This document shows positions 1-6,284 of a DNA stretch of 16,893 bases, piece by piece (positions within the stretch are counted from its first letter, which is position 1; every line of letters begins with the position of its first letter). The stretch covers positions 1 to 16,893 of the forward strand of contig CANKLS010000031.1 of assembly GCA_947483645.1 (NCBI GenBank), given 5' to 3'. The position numbers and the translations under genes are program-made. The notes beneath the pieces were generated by a model. That model saw only the letters and a list, made by a program, of their open reading frames with translations, searched no databases and was not told the DNA's origin. Source of the DNA: Bradymonadales bacterium (GTDB taxonomy: Bacteria > Myxococcota > Bradymonadia > REDH01).

Positions 1-1
1 C

Positions 2-208
2 ATCGCCGGACTCCGCAAGCTCGTCGCAAAGGGCATCATCAAGCCCGGTGAGTCCGTCGCCGCCATCCTCACAGGACACCTCCTCAAAGACCCCGACGCC
101 GTCGTCGACTACCACGCTGCAGAACCCTCCCCAGACCGACCTCACGCCAACCGCCCGATCAGGGTCCAAGGCAGCCTCGATGAGGTCATTGCTCTCCTCC
201 GCAGCTAG
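2..208 (+). CDS. thrC: Threonine synthase, C-terminal part (5' end outside window)
   Basis: Only the last 68 residues and the TAG stop are present. The fragment begins IAGLRKLVAKGIIKPGESV and continues with AILTGHLLKDPDAVVDYH. The LTGHLLKDPDA stretch is characteristic of the C-terminal domain of PLP-dependent threonine synthase, which converts O-phosphohomoserine to threonine in the cytoplasm. The final residues (VQGSLDEVIALLRS) match the usual short helical end of the family. The PLP lysine and most of the catalytic domain lie upstream of the window and cannot be checked. The gene runs in the same direction as the small membrane gene and ffh. The 91-base gap downstream holds no convincing terminator, so read-through into ffh is possible. 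Family assignment is fairly sure; that the rest is intact is assumed. Confidence 0.85.
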   Translation: MAGLRKLVAKGIIKPGESVAAILTGHLLKDPDAVVDYHAAEPSPDRPHANRPIRVQGSLDEVIALLRS

Positions 209-299
209 CCCGCTTCGCCCCTCACACGCTTGCGTCTCGCCCAAAATCCGTTAGGCAAGAGAGCCTCAAATCATACCGCCTTCCAACCGCAGGCAGACC

Positions 300-464
300 A
301 TGTCCCAGCAAGAATCCTCCGAGCGCAAGCCGGTCCTCAACGACTCCGCGCTCCTCTTCGCCGCCGTCTGGTTCGGGCTCCCCACCGTCCTCCTCCTCGT
401 CGGAGAATTCTTCGGCGTCCCGGGCATGGTCAACCACTGGGTCAATCAGCTCGTCGGCGGTTGA
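300..464 (+). CDS. Small one-helix membrane protein, unknown function
   Basis: This is a 54-residue reading frame starting at ATG 300 and ending TGA 462-464. A short polar N-terminus (MSQQESSERKPVLNDS) is followed by one hydrophobic segment at about residues 17-37 (ALLFAAVWFGLPTVLLLVGE) and a short tail (FFGVPGMVNHWVNQLVGG). The likely topology is a single transmembrane helix in the inner membrane. An AGG-containing sequence about eight bases before the ATG could serve as ribosome binding site. It lies between thrC and ffh on the same strand, 57 bases before ffh. Codon use is C-ending like its neighbours, with many CTC and GTC codons, which supports a real gene. I do not recognise the family. 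It could be missed by annotation because of its size. Confidence 0.6.
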   Translation: MSQQESSERKPVLNDSALLFAAVWFGLPTVLLLVGEFFGVPGMVNHWVNQLVGG

Positions 465-472
465 GTCGCGTC

Positions 473-491
473 GCTCGCCACCTCCGCGAGC
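473..491 (+). other. GC-rich hairpin upstream of ffh
   Basis: GCTCGC (473-478) and GCGAGC (486-491) form a perfect six-pair stem with a seven-base loop. It starts nine bases after the stop of the small membrane gene and ends 30 bases before ffh. No T-run follows on either strand, so it is not a standard intrinsic terminator. It may shape the mRNA between the two genes or be incidental in GC-rich DNA. Confidence 0.3.
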
Positions 492-521
492 CGCCACACG
501 ATTTGAGTTAAGGCAACGCAA

Positions 522-2225
522 ATGGCCATGTTCGATGCCGTTCGAAAGGGTTTCAAGAACGCCGTCCATGTCTTCGAAGGAAAGCGCGAGCTGACCGAAG
601 AGAACATCGAAGAGGCCCTCAAGGCGATCCGCCTCTCCCTCTTCGAAGCCGACGTAAACTTCCAGGTGGTCAAGCGCTTCCTCGCGGCCGTCAAAGAGAA
701 GGCGCTCGGCGAAATCGTCCAGGTCCGGATCAAGGACGGTGGCAAGACCCTCCGCGCCTCACCCGGCGATGTCTTCATCAAGATCTGCCACGACGAACTC
801 GAGGCCCTCATGGGCCCCGTCGACACTGGCCTCACCTTCGTTCAGGGCCGCCTCGGACCCACCATCATCATGATGGTCGGCCTCCAGGGAGCCGGCAAAA
901 CCACCACCACCGGCAAGCTCGCACGCTTCGTCGAACGCCACCACCAGAAGAAGCCCCTCCTCGTCGCCGCAGACGTCTACCGTCCCGCCGCCATCGAGCA
1001 GCTTCAGGTCCTCGGCAAGCGGCTCAACATCCCCGTCTACGCCGAGCCCGGTGGCAACCCGCCCGACATCGCCGAGCGCGCAGTCGCCCAGGCCAAGGCC
1101 GACGGAAACGACGTCGTCATCATCGACACCGCAGGCCGCCTCGCGGTCGACGACCTCCTCATGTCCGAGCTCGAAGAGATCGTTGCACGCGTGAAGCCGC
1201 ACAACATCCTCCTCGTCGTCGACGCCATGATCGGCCAGGACGCCGTCAACACCGCCAAGGAGTTCAACGACCGCATTGAACTCGATGGTTTCATCATGAC
1301 CAAGCTCGATGGCGACGCACGCGGTGGCGCGGCGCTCTCCATCAAAGAGGTCACCAAGAAGCCCATCAAGTTCATCGGCCTCGGCGAGGGCATGGAGACC
1401 CTCCAAGAGTTCCAGCCCGCCGGCTTCGCCGACCGCATCCTCGGCATGGGCGACATCCGCTCCCTCGTCAGCCGCATCGAGAATGTCGTCACCGAAGACG
1501 AGATGAAGTCCCGCGAGTCCGACGCCGCACGCATGATGTCCGGCCAGTTCGACCTCAACGACTTCCTCTCCCAGATCCGCATGATCAAAAAGATGGGCTC
1601 GCTCGGCGAGATCGTCGAGATGATGCCCTTCGCCAGCGCACTCCCCGAGGGCTTCTCGGTCGACGACAACGAGCTCGTCCGCATCGAGGCCCTCATCCAG
1701 TCCATGACCCCCGATGAGCGCCGCAACCCCGCCCTCGTCGGCAACCAGGTCACCCGCCAGCGCCGCATCGCCAAGGGCTCGGGCCGCAAGCTCGAAGAGG
1801 TCACCGACCTCGTCCAGCGCTTCAACATGATGAAGCAGGTCATGGGCGCCCTCTCCGGAAACACCGGCGGCTTCCTCAGCCAGATCCCCGGCTTCAAGCA
1901 GCTCAGCGCTCTCAAGAACCTCAAGAACCTCGACATGGGCTCGCTCCTCGGCGGCATGGGCGGAAAGGGCCCCGGCGGCTTCCCCGGCATGGGCGGCTTC
2001 CCCGGCATGGGCGGCGGCGGAATGCCCAACATGGCCAGCCTCGAGCAGATGTTCGCTGGCATGCAGCAGCAACAGCAGCCACAGCAGCCCAAACTCCCCA
2101 AGGGCTTCAACATGCCCGGCGTCCGCGCGGTCTCAGAAGCAGAGGCCAACCGGGGCAACGCCGAGTTCGAGCGCGAGAAGCGTCGCAAGCTCGCCGCCAA
2201 ACTCGCCAAAAAGAAGAACCGCTAG
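522..2225 (+). CDS. ffh: Signal recognition particle GTPase Ffh
   Basis: This 567-residue protein binds 4.5S/SRP RNA and signal sequences and delivers ribosome-nascent-chain complexes to the receptor FtsY. The helical N domain spans about residues 1-100. The NG GTPase motifs are clear: GLQGAGKT (120-127, P-loop), DVYRPAA (151-157), DTAGR (202-206), TKLDGDARGG (260-269) and GLGE (286-289). The M domain (about 325-460) has the QIRMIKKMGSL helix and the RNA-binding RIAKGSG motif. It is about 110 residues longer than E. coli Ffh because of a Gly/Met/Phe/Gln-rich tail and a basic end (EKRRKLAAKLAKKKNR). ATG 522 is used; an in-frame ATG two codons later gives almost the same protein. AAGG lies about nine bases upstream. 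The stop codon abuts the next gene's start. Confidence 0.97.
   Translation: MAMFDAVRKGFKNAVHVFEGKRELTEENIEEALKAIRLSLFEADVNFQVVKRFLAAVKEKALGEIVQVRIKDGGKTLRASPGDVFIKICHDELEALMGPVDTGLTFVQGRLGPTIIMMVGLQGAGKTTTTGKLARFVERHHQKKPLLVAADVYRPAAIEQLQVLGKRLNIPVYAEPGGNPPDIAERAVAQAKADGNDVVIIDTAGRLAVDDLLMSELEEIVARVKPHNILLVVDAMIGQDAVNTAKEFNDRIELDGFIMTKLDGDARGGAALSIKEVTKKPIKFIGLGEGMETLQEFQPAGFADRILGMGDIRSLVSRIENVVTEDEMKSRESDAARMMSGQFDLNDFLSQIRMIKKMGSLGEIVEMMPFASALPEGFSVDDNELVRIEALIQSMTPDERRNPALVGNQVTRQRRIAKGSGRKLEEVTDLVQRFNMMKQVMGALSGNTGGFLSQIPGFKQLSALKNLKNLDMGSLLGGMGGKGPGGFPGMGGFPGMGGGGMPNMASLEQMFAGMQQQQQPQQPKLPKGFNMPGVRAVSEAEANRGNAEFEREKRRKLAAKLAKKKNR
1977..2012 (+). repeat. Tandem 18-bp repeat within the ffh tail
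   Basis: The unit GGCTTCCCCGGCATGGGC occurs twice back to back and encodes GFPGMG twice. It sits in the Gly/Met-rich linker after the M domain. A CAG/CAA-rich stretch encoding a Gln run follows at about 2063-2090. Both are slippage-prone and may vary in length between strains. Confidence 0.8.
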
Positions 2226-2984
2226 ATGGAGCCCCACGCGCCGGCTGCAAACGCCTGGCCCGTGCACTGCACCGTTCACCCCGGCCGCAGCGCCGCCGCC
2301 TTCTGCACCGTCTGCAAGCTCTCCTTCGCAGGCCTCTTCCTCGCGGTCCGACCCGACGGCCGCGCCATCTGCCACAACTGCGCCCGCGACCAGGGGGGCA
2401 TGCTCTACGCAGACGCCACCCGCACCACCCACGACCCCCTCGCCTCGCGCGGCATCATCTCGGTGCTGGGAGCCCTCCTCCTCCGCCCTTCCGATGCGCT
2501 CTCCTCACGCTTCTCCGGAGCCGTCGCCCCCGCGCTCGGCATGAGCTTTGTCGCCTCCCTCATCGGATACGCCTCCTGGGTCTTCTGGATTCTCCTTCTC
2601 GTCCGGGAGCAGATCCTCACCCTCGCGCAGCAGCGACTCGGCACTGCGATCGAAGAAGACCTCCTCGTCACAGGGCTCTGGCTCAGCGTCCCCATCCTCG
2701 CGCTCGTCCGCACCGCCGTGGCCCCCATCTTCGTCCACATCGGCGCACGCCTCGCAGGCGCCCCCGAAGACTCTCTCCGCGCCAATGTCCGCGCTACGGC
2801 CCTCTCCTCCGTCTCGCTCCTGCTCGTCGCCATCCCGGCCCTCGGCGCCTTCCTCGCGCTCATCGTCGGCGTCCGCGCGATGCTCAACTTCCTGCGGGCG
2901 AAGTATGACTTCTCCTACCCGCGCGCGACCCTCGCTCTGCTCCCCTTCCTGCTGCTCTACCTGCTCATCGGCCCGCTCGGCTGA
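2226..2984 (+). CDS. B-box-type zinc-finger, Yip1-like multi-helix membrane protein
   Basis: This 252-residue protein starts at the ATG immediately after the ffh TAG, with no intervening base, so its translation is probably coupled to ffh. The N-terminus carries a metal-site pattern resembling a B-box finger: Cys15-x2-His18, Cys27-x2-Cys30 and Cys49-x2-Cys52. A linker follows (ATRTTHDPLASRG), then about five hydrophobic segments between residues 95 and 252, ending LLPFLLLYLLIGPLG. The zinc-ribbon plus membrane-domain layout, and the DPLA lead-in to the first helix, resemble bacterial proteins annotated as Yip1-domain. The Yip1 call is by pattern only. Placement beside ffh suggests an inner-membrane role linked to protein targeting or insertion, but that is inference. 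It is convergent with the methyltransferase gene, with seven bases between the stops and no visible terminator. Confidence 0.72.
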   Translation: MEPHAPAANAWPVHCTVHPGRSAAAFCTVCKLSFAGLFLAVRPDGRAICHNCARDQGGMLYADATRTTHDPLASRGIISVLGALLLRPSDALSSRFSGAVAPALGMSFVASLIGYASWVFWILLLVREQILTLAQQRLGTAIEEDLLVTGLWLSVPILALVRTAVAPIFVHIGARLAGAPEDSLRANVRATALSSVSLLLVAIPALGAFLALIVGVRAMLNFLRAKYDFSYPRATLALLPFLLLYLLIGPLG

Positions 2985-2991
2985 CGAGAGG

Positions 2992-4206
2992 TTAGCGCAC
3001 CCGGAAGAGTACCGCTGTGAGATACCGGCACTCCGGCATCGCAGCCACGTAGGGGTGATCGCCGGCATGGCCGCGCACGCCAACCACATCTACCCGACGC
3101 CCAAGCCGCACAGCCGCGTCGCCGGCCGAGTTCAGGATGGAACCCTCGCCCAGCACCGAACTGCAGGAGCTGACAAGCACCAGTCCGTCGGGCGCTGCCA
3201 CGCGGAAGGCCTCCACACAGAGCGAGGTCTGCTTCCCCTCGCCTGCCTCTGCGGAGTTCCGATCGGGTGCCAGCTTCGGCGGGTCGAGCGAGATCAGGTC
3301 AAACCGGTCCCCCTTGTCGAATGCGCGCCGCAGCCGGTTCTCCACCTTGTCGCTGACCCACTCCGTCCGCTCTGACAGACCGTTCCCTGCCGAGTTGCGG
3401 CGCGCCGCAGCGACAGCACCCTCGGAGCTATCCACACCGAGCACAGACAGGGCCCCTGCGCGGGCCGCAGCGAGCCCGAACCCCCCCGAGAAGCAGAAGG
3501 CGTCGAACACCCGAGCACCCTTCGCCAACTCGGCAAACCAGGCCCGGTTCTCCCGCTGATCGCAGTAGTGGCCCGTCTTCTGCTGGCTCCGCGGCGACCA
3601 AATGTAGCGAAGCCCGAGCTCGTTCACCCAGAGCTCCTCCGGCGCCTCACCAAAGGCCGCCTCATCCACCGCCGCATAGCCCTCGCGATCCGCAAAGGTC
3701 GCGTCGTTCCGGTGCCACAGCCATGCCAGCCCCGCCTCCTTCCGGAGCGCCTCCACGATGCAGCCCAGGTAGGGGCCGAGGACCGCGCTAGACAGATGCA
3801 TCAGCGCCCCGTCGCCATAGCGGTCTACCGACAGACCAGGCAGCCCATCGCCATCCGCGTTCACCAGCCGGTAGCTATCCGTCGCAGCCGACGGCAGCCC
3901 GAGCCGCCGCCGCAGCGCAACGGCCGATGCCACCCGCTCCTGCCAGAAGGCATCGGGCAGCGTCGCTCCCTCAAAGGGCCAGACGGGGCCGATGCCCAGA
4001 AGCCGGATCCGAAGCGCCGATCGCGGACTCCAGAGACCAAAGTCGAGCACCTGGTCCCGCGAGTCGCGGAGCTCGACCACGGTGCCGGCCGACAGCTCCT
4101 CGAGCTGATGCGCGAGCGCACCGGAGAAGACCCAACGGTGGCCTGCCCAGAAGGGGCGAGCCTTGCGATCTGCCAGAACGGCAACGGGACCCGAGAACTG
4201 TGCCAT
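2992..4206 (-). CDS. rlmI: RlmI-family 23S rRNA cytosine-C5 methyltransferase (PUA + SAM-MTase)
   Basis: This is a 404-residue class I SAM-dependent methyltransferase. A PUA domain (about 5-75) contains HRWVFSGAL (23-31), the counterpart of HPWVFSGAI in RlmI. A middle domain has YRLVNADGDGLPGLSVDRYGD (112-132). The Rossmann domain has QQKTGHYCDQRENR (208-221), SAM motif I FDAFCFSGGFGLAAARAGA (234-252), DPPK (308-311) and SSCSS (346-350), with a typical ending around DHPYVAAM (383-390). E. coli RlmI makes m5C1962 in 23S rRNA; the substrate here is inferred. ATG 4206 is preceded by GGAG with eight-base spacing. The gene follows rplM-rpsI on the same strand, past a terminator-like hairpin, so it may depend on read-through. 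A paralogous RlmI-like subfamily with another target is possible. Confidence 0.85.
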   Translation of the reverse strand: MAQFSGPVAVLADRKARPFWAGHRWVFSGALAHQLEELSAGTVVELRDSRDQVLDFGLWSPRSALRIRLLGIGPVWPFEGATLPDAFWQERVASAVALRRRLGLPSAATDSYRLVNADGDGLPGLSVDRYGDGALMHLSSAVLGPYLGCIVEALRKEAGLAWLWHRNDATFADREGYAAVDEAAFGEAPEELWVNELGLRYIWSPRSQQKTGHYCDQRENRAWFAELAKGARVFDAFCFSGGFGLAAARAGALSVLGVDSSEGAVAAARRNSAGNGLSERTEWVSDKVENRLRRAFDKGDRFDLISLDPPKLAPDRNSAEAGEGKQTSLCVEAFRVAAPDGLVLVSSCSSVLGEGSILNSAGDAAVRLGRRVDVVGVRGHAGDHPYVAAMPECRYLTAVLFRVR

Positions 4207-4214
4207 GCGTGAGG

Positions 4215-4218
4215 CTCC
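4215..4218 (-). promoter_or_regulatory. Ribosome binding site of the rlmI-like gene
   Basis: GGAG on the - strand lies eight bases before ATG 4206 and supports that start. It begins only four bases after the T-run of the upstream terminator-like hairpin, leaving no room for a separate promoter between them. Confidence 0.65.
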
Positions 4219-4221
4219 AAC

Positions 4222-4254
4222 GAAAAAGGCGGCCCCCGAAAGAGGTCCGCCTTG
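4222..4254 (-). terminator. Intrinsic terminator downstream of rpsI
   Basis: Read on the - strand, AAGGCGG (4253-4247) pairs with CCGCCTT (4232-4226) as a seven-pair stem with a 14-base loop. It runs straight into five T residues (4227-4223). It lies about 40 bases after the rpsI stop and fits termination of the rplM-rpsI mRNA. Because it ends 16 bases before the next gene's ATG, it probably acts as a partial terminator or attenuator for that gene. Confidence 0.7.
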
Positions 4255-4293
4255 ACGATCCAGACCTCCAGAAGAGGTCGATGGAAGAGGTGA

Positions 4294-4689
4294 TTAGCGC
4301 TTCGAGTACTGGAAGCGACGACGAGCAGCCATGCGACCGTACTTCTTACGCTCCTTGCCACGGGAGTCGCGGGTGAGGCAACCGGTCGGCTTGAGGGTGG
4401 CGCGAAGCTCAGCGTCGAACTCGAGGAGAGCGCGCGAGATGCCGTGACGGATGGCGCCGGCCTGACCCGACTTTCCACCGCCAACAACCTTGGCAAAAAC
4501 ATCGAACTTGCCGAGCATGTCGACGAACTCGAGGGGCTGCTTGAGCAGCATCACAGAGGTCGGACGACGGAAGTAGTCGTCAACGGTCTCACGGTTGACC
4601 ACGATCACACCCGTGCCGGGCTTGAGGGTGACGCGAGCGGATGCGGTCTTGCGGCGGCCAACGGCGCGCCATGAAGTCGAAGCTGCCAT
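4294..4689 (-). CDS. rpsI: 30S ribosomal protein S9
   Basis: This 131-residue protein has the S9 signatures: [17 protein letters not shown] near the N-terminus, [17 protein letters not shown], and [22 protein letters not shown] in the middle. It ends RRRFQYSKR, the conserved basic tail that reaches toward P-site tRNA. I choose ATG 4689. The in-frame TTG one codon earlier is only three bases from the GGAG, whereas ATG 4689 has six-base spacing. It follows rplM with a 26-base gap on the same strand, the conserved rplM-rpsI pair, and is followed by an intrinsic terminator. The product is part of the 30S head. Nothing is missing or unusual. Confidence 0.97.
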   Translation of the reverse strand: MAASTSWRAVGRRKTASARVTLKPGTGVIVVNRETVDDYFRRPTSVMLLKQPLEFVDMLGKFDVFAKVVGGGKSGQAGAIRHGISRALLEFDAELRATLKPTGCLTRDSRGKERKKYGRMAARRRFQYSKR

Positions 4690-4695
4690 CAAGGG

Positions 4696-4699
4696 CTCC
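4696..4699 (-). promoter_or_regulatory. Ribosome binding site deciding the rpsI start
   Basis: GGAG on the - strand with six-base spacing to ATG 4689 favours that codon over the in-frame TTG at 4692-4690, which would be spaced by only three bases. Confidence 0.7.
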
Positions 4700-4715
4700 A
4701 GGTCAGATTGCTCTA

Positions 4716-5156
4716 TTAAGCGTTGGTAGAAAGTTGGAACGGCGTCGGGTTCTGCGCCTGATGCGGATGATCAGGGCCAGCATAGACCTTGAGCTTGCCA
4801 AGCACCTGACGACCCAGCGGGTTCTTCGGGAGCATGCCCTGAACCGCATTCTGGAAGATCCGCTCAGGGTGCTTGATAAGAAGATCGCGTGCAGCAACCT
4901 CACGAAGACCGCCCGGGTACTGCGTGTGGTGACGGTACAGCTTGTCCTTCCACTTCGCGCCGGTCAGAACCACCTTGTCGGCGTTGATCGCCACGACAAA
5001 ATCGCCCGTGTCTGCGTTCGGCGTGAAAGACGGCTTCGTCTTGCCACGCAGAATCATCGCAACCTGCGCCGCTGCGCGACCAACCGTCGCTCCGGCCAGA
5101 TCAACCAGAATCCACTGGCGATCCGCTTCCTCTCGAGTGATGTACAGAGTTCTCAT
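4716..5156 (-). CDS. rplM: 50S ribosomal protein L13
   Basis: This 146-residue protein matches L13 along its length: [19 protein letters not shown] at the N-terminus, [35 protein letters not shown], and [16 protein letters not shown] followed by [18 protein letters not shown]13 is an early-assembly 50S protein. The start ATG 5156 gives the usual N-terminus ([10 protein letters not shown]). A weak AAGG sits about 11 bases upstream. It heads the rplM-rpsI unit, and 118 bases separate it from the bamD-like gene, room for its own promoter (see 5232-5261). In E. coli L13 represses its own operon through the mRNA leader; whether that holds here cannot be seen. Confidence 0.97.
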   Translation of the reverse strand: MRTLYITREEADRQWILVDLAGATVGRAAAQVAMILRGKTKPSFTPNADTGDFVVAINADKVVLTGAKWKDKLYRHHTQYPGGLREVAARDLLIKHPERIFQNAVQGMLPKNPLGRQVLGKLKVYAGPDHPHQAQNPTPFQLSTNA

Positions 5157-5231
5157 CGTGCGCCCATACCTTCGATGGTCAGTCCCGCACCGAACGACTT
5201 CAAGACCGAAGTTCGGGGTGTGGGGGGAGGC

Positions 5232-5261
5232 GAACTAGGCGATTTGACAGTCCGATGTCAA
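5232..5261 (-). promoter_or_regulatory. Candidate rplM promoter overlapping an inverted repeat
   Basis: On the - strand a perfect TTGACA (5261-5256) is followed after 18 bases by TAGTTC (5237-5232), a poor -10 match. The -35 box is one arm of a perfect inverted repeat, TTGACA-N6-TGTCAA (5244-5261), a possible operator. It would give a leader of roughly 70 bases before rplM. The -35 is good, the -10 weak; treat it as a candidate. Confidence 0.35.
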
Positions 5262-5274
5262 GTCCCCAACGCCC

Positions 5275-6057
5275 TCAACCACGGTACTTTCGAAGGTAGT
5301 CAGCTGCCTGAACACCCCACTCCGATCCGCCGTCCTCAGACACAAGACGCTCCAACTCCGAAACCGCCGCGGCCCCGTCTCCCAACAAAACATAGCTCAG
5401 CGCCAGCAGATACCGACCCTCCGAACGCAACCCCGACGTCGGATACCGCGTCAACATCTCCGATAGCCGCCGCGCTGCTGCCAGCGCGTTCGATCGATCC
5501 AGGTAGAACTTCCCCACATACAACTCGTGCGCCGCCAACCGATCCGTCACAACGCCGAGCATCCGATCCGCCTCAGGACGCAGCGCCGAATCGGGACGAC
5601 CCTTCACGAACCGGGTCAGCGCACCAAAGGCCTCCTTCGCCGAAACAAGCTCTCGCTCATGCGCCGGCGGCATCACAAACCACTCGCCAGGCATCTGCTG
5701 GTAGGCGCAACGCGCCGCCGCCAACTCCGCCTCTTCCGCCTTTGCATGGGTCGGACGCTTCTGCGCAAACCGCCGGTAGGCGTCGGCCGCCAGCAGATAG
5801 CTCCCCTCCTCAAAATACAGATCACCAAGCCGGTACTCTGCGAGCGCTCCATACGGAGACATCGCGAACTGCTCCGAGATCTCCGTTAGCAGGTTCCGCG
5901 CCCCCTCATACTCGCCACGATCCAGCGCTCGCTCGGCGCGCTCGTAGGCAGCCTGAGCCTCCTCTCCGTAGTTTGCAGGCTTCACCGGCGCGCCGCCGCA
6001 CCCCACCATCAACATGCTCACCGCCAGAACGACGACCGACATCCAACGCATTCGCAT
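5275..6057 (-). CDS. bamD: BamD-like outer-membrane assembly lipoprotein
   Basis: This 260-residue lipoprotein begins with a basic start (MRMRWM), a hydrophobic stretch and a lipobox MVGC, with the lipidated Cys at residue 20. The mature part is all helical with TPR-like repeats: AYERAERALDRGEYEGARNL, then LGDLYFEEGSYLLAADAYRRF with RPTHAKAEEAELAAARCAYQQ, and finally FYLDRSNALAAARRLSEML followed by YPTSGLRSEGRYLLAL. The SPYGALAEYRLGD and YxxFxxxxPTHxxAxEAxLxxARC patterns fit BamD, the essential partner of BamA in the periplasm. The first ATG (6057) has AAGG at nine-base spacing; the ATG at 6051 would be 15 bases away. It lies 11 bases downstream of a broken response-regulator gene, implying they were once one operon. 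Other TPR lipoproteins of the YfiO superfamily cannot be fully excluded. Confidence 0.85.
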   Translation of the reverse strand: MRMRWMSVVVLAVSMLMVGCGGAPVKPANYGEEAQAAYERAERALDRGEYEGARNLLTEISEQFAMSPYGALAEYRLGDLYFEEGSYLLAADAYRRFAQKRPTHAKAEEAELAAARCAYQQMPGEWFVMPPAHERELVSAKEAFGALTRFVKGRPDSALRPEADRMLGVVTDRLAAHELYVGKFYLDRSNALAAARRLSEMLTRYPTSGLRSEGRYLLALSYVLLGDGAAAVSELERLVSEDGGSEWGVQAADYLRKYRG

Positions 6058-6068
6058 CGCAACTCGCC

Positions 6069-6284
6069 TTACGGGTCCGGCTGCAACCGGAGCTGCCTGC
6101 CGTTCCTCTCGACCAACGAGGCCACCATACTCCGCATCACATCAATGTCGAACAGCTTGTCGAGGTAGCCATTCGTTGCCTCCAGTCAGCCGCAGGACTA
6201 CCCTCGGAACAACTCCCAAAGCAGCTCGCGATCGCTCGCCGAATCGTCGGCCACCAGTATCTTCGGAAGGCTCGTGTCGCCCAT
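6069..6284 (-). pseudogene. Decayed single-domain response regulator (receiver) with central deletion
   Basis: On the - strand ATG 6284 opens a frame reading MGDTSLPKILVADDSASDR then ELLWELFRG, the unmistakable first strand and helix of a CheY-like receiver with its acidic Asp pair. It stops at TAG 6200-6198. After a second in-frame stop (TGA) the same frame continues LEATNG then YLDKLFDIDVMRSMVASLVE and ends at TAA 6071-6069. The second part resembles the receiver C-terminus (GYLxKPFD, here KLF, with Lys and the last helix). About 60-70 middle residues are missing, including the phosphorylated Asp. GAGG lies eight bases before the ATG, so this was once a properly translated gene. It sits 11 bases upstream of the bamD-like gene. 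Two stops and the missing core make a working protein very unlikely. Confidence 0.72.

Noticed and set aside
479..485. CACCTCC loop of the hairpin before ffh as an anti-Shine-Dalgarno element
   Set aside because: It matches the 16S 3' end, but no nearby GGAGG that it would sequester is present; probably coincidence.
759..2209. Two long - strand frames (437 and 390 codons)
   Set aside because: Both are antisense to ffh; their Ala/Glu/Gly- and Ser/Arg-rich sequences mirror ffh codons.
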